Source: JBBQKG01 sp038326655
GTDB taxonomy: Bacteria; Actinomycetota; Thermoleophilia; Solirubrobacterales; JBBDJG01
Direction of reading: 5' to 3'
Assembly (NCBI GenBank): GCA_038326655.1
Contig: JBBQKG010000007.1
Location: 46,650 to 110,649 of the forward strand
Length of the DNA: 64,000 bases
The first letter of the stretch is position 1, and each line of letters opens with the position of its first letter. The notes beneath the pieces were generated by a model that made no database searches, was not told where the DNA came from, and worked only from the letters and a program-made list of their open reading frames with translations. Below, one piece after another: positions 7,879 to 15,357 of this stretch. Made by a program: the position numbers and the translations under genes.

Positions 7879-8907
7879 TTGACCGGAGAGGCCGGCGACC
7901 GGCGCTCCGCCGACGCGCTCGCGCGCGCCGCGGAGGCGGGAATCCACGCCCTGCGGATCCCGACGCCGTTCGCGGTCGGGCGGGTGAACGCCTACCTGAT
8001 CGAGGACGACCCGCTCACGCTCGTCGACTCCGGGCCGAACTCGGGCCGCGCGCTGGACGAGCTCCACCACCAGCTCGCCGAGCACGGGCGCTCCGTCGAC
8101 GACATCGAGCTGATCGTGCTGACCCACCAGCACATGGACCACCTCGGGCTTGTGGACATCATCGCGAGCCACTCCGGGGCCGAGGTGGCGGCGATCGACA
8201 AGTTGGCGGGCTACGTCGAGGACTTCTCGGGGGCCGCCGCCCGTGACGACGAGTTCGCGACCGCCGTGATGCTTCGCAATGGCATCTCCGAGGACGTCGT
8301 CCAGGCGCTGCGGCAGGTGTCGTCCGCGTTTCGCGCGTGGGGCGGCAGGGCGAACGTCACGCGTTCGCTACGCGACGGCGAGGTGCTGTCGCTGCGCGAC
8401 CGCAAGCTTCAGGTACTTCACCGGCCCGGGCACAGCCCCTCGGACACGATCTTCTGGGACGAGCGCCGCAGGATCCTGATCGCGGCCGATCACTTGATCA
8501 AGCACATCTCCTCGAACCCGCTGATCTCCCGGCCGCTCGATGCCGGAGAGGTGAAGGCGAGCGAGCGGCCGCAGGCGCTCGTCACGTATCTGGAGTCGCT
8601 GCGAAAGACGCGGGAGCTGCCCGCGGAGATCGTCCTGTCGGGCCACGGCGAGCCGATCACCGACCACGTCCGGCTGATCGACGAGCGCTTCGAGCTCCAC
8701 CGCAAGCGGGCAGAAAAGATCTACGGACTGATCGAGCAGGGCCCCCGCACGGGCTATGAGCTCGCGCAGGCGCTCTTCGGGGACATCGCTGTAACCCAGG
8801 CCTACCTGACGCTCTCGGAAGTGCTCGGGCACGTCGACCTGCTCCTGAACGACGGCCGGGTGCGAGAAGTCGAGCAGAACGGCGTGGCGCGCTTCGAAAC
8901 CGCCTAG
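7879..8907 (+). CDS. Metallo-beta-lactamase-fold hydrolase
   Basis: MBL-fold metal hydrolase (342 residues). The metal motif is LTHQHMDHLG (His83, His85, Asp87, His88), with later ligands in HRPGHSPSDT and ADHLI, and a C-terminal helical region after LSGHGEPI. The overall plan (MBL core, then a ~70-residue C-terminal winged-helix-like tail) matches the LACTB2-like/glyoxalase-II-like class, but the substrate is unknown. The start is TTG, 7 bases after the mutase stop. It is likely co-transcribed with the HIT and mutase genes. Confidence 0.88.
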   Translation: MTGEAGDRRSADALARAAEAGIHALRIPTPFAVGRVNAYLIEDDPLTLVDSGPNSGRALDELHHQLAEHGRSVDDIELIVLTHQHMDHLGLVDIIASHSGAEVAAIDKLAGYVEDFSGAAARDDEFATAVMLRNGISEDVVQALRQVSSAFRAWGGRANVTRSLRDGEVLSLRDRKLQVLHRPGHSPSDTIFWDERRRILIAADHLIKHISSNPLISRPLDAGEVKASERPQALVTYLESLRKTRELPAEIVLSGHGEPITDHVRLIDERFELHRKRAEKIYGLIEQGPRTGYELAQALFGDIAVTQAYLTLSEVLGHVDLLLNDGRVREVEQNGVARFETA

Positions 8908-8958
8908 ATCGACTGTAACCTGCGCGGGCGCCGGGGGTTCAGACCTTCGGGACCTGTG

Positions 8959-9975
8959 ATGAGCGCCACGATCACCAGCCCGGTCGACGCAGAACTCGAG
9001 CGGTTCTCGACCGCCGTCTCGCTGACGCCGCGCGCCGGTGCCTCGAAGCTGCGCATGTTCCTGGTCGTCAACCCCCGCGCGACGACCGTCTCTGGACGGC
9101 TCAAGAACCTCGTCATCTACGCCTTGCGAGGACGCTACGACGTCCACGCGGTCGAGACCGAGGGCCGCAACCACGCGACCGCGCTGACGCGCGAGGCGAT
9201 CGTCGACCAGTACGACCTGGTCGTCGCGTTCGGCGGGGACGGCACGCTGAACGAGGTCGCGAACGGCCTCGCCCACTCCGGCGTCCCGCTCACGATCCTC
9301 CCCGGCGGGTGCACCAACGTCGCCTGCCGGATGCTCGGCATCCCCACCGACATAGTCGACGCGACGGAGCACCTGCTCCAGCTCGCCGACGGCGCCGTCG
9401 CGCGCCCGATCGACCTCGGCAGAGTCAACGGCCGATACTTCGTGTTCTCGAGCGGAGCCGGGCTTGACGCGGACGCCACGCGCTGGGTCGACGAACGCCG
9501 CGTGCTCAAGGCCCGCGGCCGGGTGCTGACGTTCGGCTACGCAGCGACCGCCGCCTTCCTCCGGGACTACCGCGGCCGGCCGCCCCGCCTGTGCGTCGAG
9601 GCCCGCGGCGAGCGCGTCGAGGGCGTCAGCGCGTTCGTCCAGAACTCGCGCCCGTTCACCTACGCGCGCTCGAAGCCGCTGCACGTATGCGAGGACGTCG
9701 CGCTCGACAGCGGCACGATCTCCGCGATGGTGATGGAGCGGGCCGGCATGCGCGAGGTGCCCGGGGCCCTGTGGCGCCTGTTCCGCGAAGGCAGGAGCCT
9801 CTCTCAGCATCCACGGGCGCACAGCTTCCCGCGCCTGAGCGAGGCGCGCGTGGCCTCACTGGAGGACGGCGGCGGGCCCCTCCGGTTCCCGCTCGAGGTC
9901 GACGGCGACTACCTCGGCGAGCACACGGAGGCCGTGTACGGCGTGGCGCCGAAGGCGCTCCGCGTGGTCAGCTAG
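8959..9975 (+). CDS. Diacylglycerol kinase-family lipid kinase
   Basis: DagK/YegS-type kinase that phosphorylates a lipid such as diacylglycerol, or builds an envelope glycolipid precursor. The kinase motif is VVAFGGDGTLNEVANGL (about residues 89-105), followed by the ILPGGCTNVACRMLGI loop, a variant of the usual GTGND loop in which Cys-Thr-Asn replaces Gly-Thr-Gly-Asn. The C-terminal domain ends with the EVDGDYLGEH motif typical of the family. A GTG at 8956 and an ATG at 8959 are adjacent and either could be used; I chose the ATG. It lies downstream of the MBL hydrolase on the same strand, 51 bases away. Confidence 0.9.
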   Translation: MSATITSPVDAELERFSTAVSLTPRAGASKLRMFLVVNPRATTVSGRLKNLVIYALRGRYDVHAVETEGRNHATALTREAIVDQYDLVVAFGGDGTLNEVANGLAHSGVPLTILPGGCTNVACRMLGIPTDIVDATEHLLQLADGAVARPIDLGRVNGRYFVFSSGAGLDADATRWVDERRVLKARGRVLTFGYAATAAFLRDYRGRPPRLCVEARGERVEGVSAFVQNSRPFTYARSKPLHVCEDVALDSGTISAMVMERAGMREVPGALWRLFREGRSLSQHPRAHSFPRLSEARVASLEDGGGPLRFPLEVDGDYLGEHTEAVYGVAPKALRVVS

Positions 9976-10001
9976 CCCGTCCTCCAGGCGAGAGCGCGGA
10001 G

Positions 10002-12512
10002 CTAACCGCCACCGGGGATCACGCGGTACGCGTCGAACACCGAGTCCACGTTGCGCAGGCGCGCGACGCAGTTCTTCAGCGACGTGGTGTCGCCGACCTC
10101 GACCACGAAGCGGTTCTTCACCATCGGGTGGTCGACGATGCAACGCGCCTCGAGGATGTTGATGCCGGTCTCGGCGAACGTGCGTGACAGGTCCTCGAGC
10201 AGCCGCGTGCGGTCCCACGCGTCGATCTGGAGCTCGACCCGGAACGAGGTCTCGTTGACTCCCTCCCACGAGACGTCCGTGAAGCGCTCGGGGTCCCGCT
10301 TGAGCTGGACCACGTTCTTGCAGTCCGTGCGATGGATCGTGATGCCTCGCCCGAGTGAGATGTAGCCGACGATCTCGTCTCCGGGGACCGGTCGGCAGCA
10401 CTTCGCAAGGCGCACCATCACGTCGTCGATGCCCTGCACGCGGATGCCGTAGCCCGTCGCGGTGCCCGAGGGACGCGCGCGCTCGTCCTTGCCCTTCGCG
10501 AGTCCCTCCGCGGGCCGCTCCTCGGCGACCGCCTCACCCTGCTTCAGGCGCTGCAGCAGCTTGTTCGTGACGACGCGGCCCGAGATCTTCGCCTGCCCGA
10601 GCGCCACGTAGAAGTCGTCTGCCTTGCGAAAGCCCATCTCGCGGATCACGTCCGCGAGCAGCGGCGAGCCCGTGATCTTCTGAGCGGGCAGGCCCTGCTT
10701 CCGAAGCGTCTCCTGGAGCAGCTCGCGGCCGCGGTGCTCGGAGTCCTCGCGGCGCTCACGGGTGAACCAGGCGCGGATCTTGTTGCGGGCGCGCGTCGTC
10801 TTCACGAGCGAAAGCCAGTCGCGGGATGGCCCCCGCTCCTGCTTCGAGGTCAGGATCTCGATGATGTCACCGGACTGGAGCCGGTAATGGAGCGGCGTGA
10901 TCTTGGCGTTCACCTTCGCGCCCACACAGCGGTGGCCCACGTCGGTGTGGACCGCATAGGCGAAGTCGAGGGGCGTCGAGCCGGCCGCGAGGGACTTGAC
11001 CTCGCCCTTCGGCGTGAACACGAACACCTCGTCCTCGAAGAGGTCGATCTTGAGCGTCTCCATGAACTCCCGCGGGTCCTGAAGCTCCTGCTGCCAGTCG
11101 AGCAGATGGCGCAGCCACGCCGGCTTGGCGGCTCCGCCCGCCTCGATGTCGGTGGCCGCGTCCCCGTTGGGATCAGCGGGCGAGGGGAGGACACCCCCGC
11201 CGTCCTTCGCCAACCCGGCTCGTCCGCTTGCGGACAAGGCGCTCTTTCTCTTGTAGATCCAGTGCGCGGCGACCCCGTACTCGGCCGTGAAGTGCATCTG
11301 CCGCGTGCGGATCTGGATCTCGAGCGGCTGACCCTCGGGCCCGATCACGGTCGTGTGCAGGGCCTGGTACAGGTTGAACTTGGGCATCGCCACGTAGTCC
11401 TTGAACCGACCCGGCAGCGGCTTCCACAGGGAGTGGATGATTCCGATCGCGCCGTAGCAGTCCTTGACCGAGTCGACGATCACGCGCATCGCGGTGAGGT
11501 CGTAGATCTCGTTGAACTCGCGGCCCTTCTTGGTCATCTTCGCGTAGATCGAATAGAAGTGCTTGGCGCGGCCCGAGACGTCGGACTCGATCGCAACGGC
11601 CTCGAGCTCCTGCTTCAGGTAGCGGCCGGCGCGCTCGACGTAGCTCTCGCGCTCGGTGCGCTGCTGGCTGACGAGCGACTTGATCTCGCTGTACTTGCGC
11701 GGGTGCAGGGACGAGAAGGCGAGGTCCTCGAGCTCCCATTTGATCGAGTGGATGCCGAGCCGGTGCGCGAGCGGCGCGAAGATGTCGAGCGTCTCCTTGG
11801 CCTTCTCGATCTGCTTCTGCTTCGGGAGCGCGTCCAGCGTGCGCATGTTGTGCAGCCGGTCTGCCAGCTTGATCAGGATCACCCTGATGTCGCTGGCCAT
11901 CGCGACCATCATCTTGCGGTAGTTCTCGGCCTGCTGCTCGTCGCGGCTCTGGAAGGTGATTCCGGTGAGCTTGGTGACGCCGTCGACGAGCTGGGCGATC
12001 TCGTCGCCGAACCTCGCGCGCACGTCCTCGAGCGACGCGCTCGTGTCCTCGACCGTGTCGTGGAGCAGCGCCGCACAGATCGTCTCCGTGTCGAGCCGCA
12101 TGCCGGCGCAGATCTTCGCCACCCCGACCGGATGGGTGATGAACTCCTCGCCGGACTTGCGCTGCTGGTCGGCGTGGCGCTCGCAGGAGAACCGGAACGC
12201 ATCCGCGACGCGCTCCCTCTCCACCGGCTCGACCGCGTCGTCCGCGTGCTCGGACACGACCGCGAAGAGGTCGGCCAGCATCTCCGCCTCGCGTGCGGGC
12301 AGGCCCGCCGTCAACTGCTCGTCGGTGGGAGCTTCCGGGGGCGCCTGCTCGATCACGCCGACGCGCATGTGCGCGTCGGGCAGCTTCGGCGTGTCGCCCG
12401 CGCCCGCGCCGCCGTTGGCGGCTAGGCGGCTGCCCGCCGCGGGCGGCTGCTCGCCGTTGGCGCCGCCGTTGGTCGTGTCTGCTCGCTCAGAAATCGAAGG
12501 CCCTCTTCGCAC
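10002..12512 (-). CDS. rel: Bifunctional (p)ppGpp synthetase/hydrolase (Rel/Spo)
   Basis: Long RelA/SpoT homologue making and degrading the stringent-response alarmone. In order: HD hydrolase domain (RHADQQRKSGEEFITHP, LLHDTVEDT), synthetase domain (RFKDYVAMPKFNLYQALHTTV, IQIRTRQMH), TGS domain (VFTPKGEVKSLAAGSTPLDFAY), zinc-finger/helical region with CCRPVPGDEIVGYI, and a C-terminal ACT domain. Intact HD residues imply both activities. The longest frame (836 residues) overlaps the recJ 3' end by 91 bases and begins with a low-complexity Ala/Gly stretch. The ATG at 12368 (788 residues) would avoid the overlap and is an equally plausible start. Confidence 0.96.
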   Translation of the reverse strand: MRRGPSISERADTTNGGANGEQPPAAGSRLAANGGAGAGDTPKLPDAHMRVGVIEQAPPEAPTDEQLTAGLPAREAEMLADLFAVVSEHADDAVEPVERERVADAFRFSCERHADQQRKSGEEFITHPVGVAKICAGMRLDTETICAALLHDTVEDTSASLEDVRARFGDEIAQLVDGVTKLTGITFQSRDEQQAENYRKMMVAMASDIRVILIKLADRLHNMRTLDALPKQKQIEKAKETLDIFAPLAHRLGIHSIKWELEDLAFSSLHPRKYSEIKSLVSQQRTERESYVERAGRYLKQELEAVAIESDVSGRAKHFYSIYAKMTKKGREFNEIYDLTAMRVIVDSVKDCYGAIGIIHSLWKPLPGRFKDYVAMPKFNLYQALHTTVIGPEGQPLEIQIRTRQMHFTAEYGVAAHWIYKRKSALSASGRAGLAKDGGGVLPSPADPNGDAATDIEAGGAAKPAWLRHLLDWQQELQDPREFMETLKIDLFEDEVFVFTPKGEVKSLAAGSTPLDFAYAVHTDVGHRCVGAKVNAKITPLHYRLQSGDIIEILTSKQERGPSRDWLSLVKTTRARNKIRAWFTRERREDSEHRGRELLQETLRKQGLPAQKITGSPLLADVIREMGFRKADDFYVALGQAKISGRVVTNKLLQRLKQGEAVAEERPAEGLAKGKDERARPSGTATGYGIRVQGIDDVMVRLAKCCRPVPGDEIVGYISLGRGITIHRTDCKNVVQLKRDPERFTDVSWEGVNETSFRVELQIDAWDRTRLLEDLSRTFAETGINILEARCIVDHPMVKNRFVVEVGDTTSLKNCVARLRNVDSVFDAYRVIPGGG

Positions 12513-15040
12513 ATGCGGGCGTAGGCGCGGAATGCGCTCGAGCGCTCCAGCTCGACCCGCTCATTGCTTGTGATCGTGCACTTAACGGTAGCGCTTGAGC
12601 GGTCCGTCGACACGAGGCCGAGCTCGCCCAGGACGCGCAGGCAGCGGGCCGCATGGATCGGGCTTCGCGGGTGTGGTCCATCGCCTGCCAGCACCGCTTC
12701 CAGCGGCTCGTCGCAGAGCTCGCCGCCCGCCGCCGAAAGCAGCCGGTAGTGGGATGCGAGCGCCGGCCTCAGCGCCAGCTCGTGCTCGAGGAACCGGCGC
12801 GCGAAGTCGACCTCCGCGGGGCCCCAGCCGAGATGCAGGAAGCCCTCCCCCACGCTCCTTCCGAGCAGCTCCGAGACGTGCGGAAACGGCGGCGGGTCGA
12901 GCGCGAACACGTGCCGGAAGCGAGCGGACAGGCCGGCGTCGCGCTCGAGCGACGCGTAGTCGGCCACGCAAAGGGCGCCGCCGAAGCCGGCCACCTCGGT
13001 CGCGGCGTCACGGGCGCACCGGGTGGAGACCGGGATCACGGCCGCTCGCCCGAACCGCGCCGGCGCGAGCTCACGGGCGAAGAGCGATCGCCGGCGCGAC
13101 ATGTCCGCGCACGCGACCAGCACCGGCTCGCCGGTGCTGAGCAGCTCGGAGAGAGTGCCGAGGACGCCCTCGCCACGCCGGTCGATGACAGTTCGCGCTT
13201 CCTTTTGGTCGCGCTCCCGATGTGCATCTCCGTGCGCCGCCTCGAGCGGAGCCTCGAGTTCCTCGAAGACGCTGTCCCACCACTGCTGCCCGCGTGCGCG
13301 GCAGGCGCAGCCTGCGCATCCCTCCGAGCTCTGCGCCTCCTCGGTCAGCTCGTGCACGGCCCGCACGACCAGGCGCGGCTCGACCGCGCCGGCCCACTCG
13401 TTCACCTCAAGCCGGGCGGCCACGTCGTGCGGCCGGGGCCCGGCTGCCCCGCCGAGCGTGTCGCCGACCCCGAACGCCACCGCCCGCGCCTGCACGCCCG
13501 CCGACCTGACCGTGAAGCGCGCGTGCTTACCCTCGCCCATCGGGCGGACCTCAGCCAGCTTCGCGCCCGGGAGCAGCAGCGTGACGGCCGGGTTTCCCAT
13601 GCCGAACGGGCGCAGCGCCTGGATTTCCTGGGCAAGCGCCAGGCAGACCGCGCCACCGGGCACAATCGCGTCCACGTGCTCCCTCCGGACGAGGTCTTCG
13701 GGCGCAAGCGCCGCGCGGGCATGCTCGACCAGCGCCGCGCGAAACGGCTCGATGTTGCGCTCCTCCACCTCGAGCCCCGCCGCCATCCTGTGGCCGCCGA
13801 ACCGCTCCAGGTGGTCCGACGCGCTGGCGAGCCCCGCGTGGAGGTCGTACGGGGAGATGCTGCGCGCCGAGCCGCGCCCGCGGCCGGCGCCGTCGAGCCC
13901 CACGAGCACGAACGGGCGGTGGTGGCGCTCCACCAGCCGTGACGCGACGATCCCAACCACGCCCGGATGCCAGCCCTCGCCGGCGAGCACGTGCACCGGG
14001 TCGTCACGGCGCTCGGGCACGGCCGCCAGCTGTTCCTCGGCCGCGATCAGGATCGCCGTCTCGACTGCCCGCCGCTCCACGTTGATCGCGTCCAGCTCGA
14101 GCGCAATCTCACGTGCGCGCTCGGCGTCGCCGGTGAGCAGCAGCTCGAGACCCGCGTCGGCGCGGTAGAGGCGGCCGGCGGCGTTGATCCGCGGCGCCAG
14201 CCCGAAGCCGAGTGTCTGCTCGGTCGCGCTCTGGGGTTCGACCCCGGCGACGCGCAGCAGCTCGCGCAGGCCGACCCGGCGGGCGCCCTGGACCGCGCGC
14301 AGGCCGCTGCGCACGAGCGCCCGGTTCTCGCCCCGCAGCGGCACGAGGTCGGCGACCGTAGCAAGCGCCACGATGTCGAGCTCCCGGTCGAGCTCGGCCA
14401 CGTCACGACCGGCCGCCGTGAAGAGCGCCTGCGCGAGCTTGTACGCGACCCCGGTGGCGCACAGCTCCTCGCACGGGTAGCCGCCCACGACCGGGTGGAT
14501 CACGGGGCAGTCGGGCAGGTCCTCGCCGGGCCGGTGATGGTCGGTGACGATCACCTCCATCCCGAGCGAGCGCGCGAACGCGACCTCCTCGACCGCCCCG
14601 ATCCCGCAGTCGACCGTGACCAACAGGCTCGCCCCACCGGCGCGGAGTTCCTCGACGGTCTTCGGGGAGAGCCCGTACCCGTCCTCCGAGCGGCTCGGCA
14701 GGCGCGCGCGCACGTCGGCGCCGAGATCGCGGAGCGCCCGTACGAGGACCGCCGTGGATGAGACGCCGTCGACGTCGTAGTCGCCGTGGACCGCGATCTG
14801 GCTCCCGCGCCCGATGTGTCCGAGCACGAGCTCAACCGCCTCCTGCATGCCGTCGAACTCGAACGGATCGTGCGTCTCGGTCGCGTCGAGGAAAGCCACC
14901 GCGGCGGCCGGATCGCCCAGCCCGCGCCGCACCAGCACCGCGGCGACCGTCTCGCTCACGCCGAGCGCCGCCGACAGCGCGCGGGCATCCGCGTAGGAGT
15001 AAGGAGCCGCTGACCAGCGGCCGGCACGACTGACGGTCAC
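12422..15040 (-). CDS. recJ: RecJ single-stranded-DNA exonuclease with long C-terminal extension
   Basis: 5'-3' single-strand exonuclease of the DHH family for recombination and mismatch repair. The DHH core has VHGDYDVDGVSSTA (about 88-101) and VTDHHRPGEDLPDC. The DHHA1 domain carries GGHRMAAGL (about residue 415), and an OB-fold region follows to about 570. Ordinary RecJ ends near there. This one continues for about 300 residues, starting with a cysteine cluster (CAGCAC, about 575) and a region resembling one helicase-like half-domain plus a winged-helix-like end. The start is GTG at 15040. It lies downstream of the small membrane gene and upstream of rel. Confidence 0.95.
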   Translation of the reverse strand: MTVSRAGRWSAAPYSYADARALSAALGVSETVAAVLVRRGLGDPAAAVAFLDATETHDPFEFDGMQEAVELVLGHIGRGSQIAVHGDYDVDGVSSTAVLVRALRDLGADVRARLPSRSEDGYGLSPKTVEELRAGGASLLVTVDCGIGAVEEVAFARSLGMEVIVTDHHRPGEDLPDCPVIHPVVGGYPCEELCATGVAYKLAQALFTAAGRDVAELDRELDIVALATVADLVPLRGENRALVRSGLRAVQGARRVGLRELLRVAGVEPQSATEQTLGFGLAPRINAAGRLYRADAGLELLLTGDAERAREIALELDAINVERRAVETAILIAAEEQLAAVPERRDDPVHVLAGEGWHPGVVGIVASRLVERHHRPFVLVGLDGAGRGRGSARSISPYDLHAGLASASDHLERFGGHRMAAGLEVEERNIEPFRAALVEHARAALAPEDLVRREHVDAIVPGGAVCLALAQEIQALRPFGMGNPAVTLLLPGAKLAEVRPMGEGKHARFTVRSAGVQARAVAFGVGDTLGGAAGPRPHDVAARLEVNEWAGAVEPRLVVRAVHELTEEAQSSEGCAGCACRARGQQWWDSVFEELEAPLEAAHGDAHRERDQKEARTVIDRRGEGVLGTLSELLSTGEPVLVACADMSRRRSLFARELAPARFGRAAVIPVSTRCARDAATEVAGFGGALCVADYASLERDAGLSARFRHVFALDPPPFPHVSELLGRSVGEGFLHLGWGPAEVDFARRFLEHELALRPALASHYRLLSAAGGELCDEPLEAVLAGDGPHPRSPIHAARCLRVLGELGLVSTDRSSATVKCTITSNERVELERSSAFRAYARMCEEGLRFLSEQTRPTAAPTASSRPRRAAA

Positions 15041-15086
15041 CGCCCGATGCTAGGAACGGCGGTGGACGGAACGGCGAGGCGGCGCG

Positions 15087-15356
15087 CTAGCGCACGTGCG
15101 TGAGCCGCGGGTCTTCGCGGCGCATTCCGATGAAGTAGCAGACCGCGAGGCCCGCGATCGCGCCCGGAACCGCCTCGAGCGCGGTCCTGAGGCTGGCGTT
15201 GTCCACCTGGCCGACTGCGAGCGCGATGCCGATCATGTTCGCGCCGAGGATCGCGAACATGAATGCGCCCACGATCCCGCCCCAGAAGCGATCCGGCACG
15301 AAGACCGCGAAGTGCCAGATCGCGATTCCCATCATCGTCCAGACGAGGAAGTTCAT
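15087..15356 (-). CDS. Small three-helix membrane protein
   Basis: Uncharacterised 89-residue integral membrane protein. Three hydrophobic segments are visible (FLVWTMMGIAIWHFAVFV; IVGAFMFAILGANMIGIALAV; AIAGLAVCYFIGM), ending in a charged tail MRREDPRLTHVR. The ATG is 1 base after the secDF stop, so it is translationally coupled to secDF. The open frame extends upstream through secDF in another frame, but only this portion has sense as protein. Position after secDF suggests an envelope role, but I do not recognise a named family. Confidence 0.75.
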   Translation of the reverse strand: MNFLVWTMMGIAIWHFAVFVPDRFWGGIVGAFMFAILGANMIGIALAVGQVDNASLRTALEAVPGAIAGLAVCYFIGMRREDPRLTHVR

Positions 15357-15357
15357 C

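Noticed and set aside
10734..12425. 563-codon plus-strand ORF opposite rel
   Set aside because: Mirror of the rel gene on the other strand in GC-rich DNA; no protein-like motifs, composition is Arg/Leu/Val/Asp-rich typical of antisense frames.
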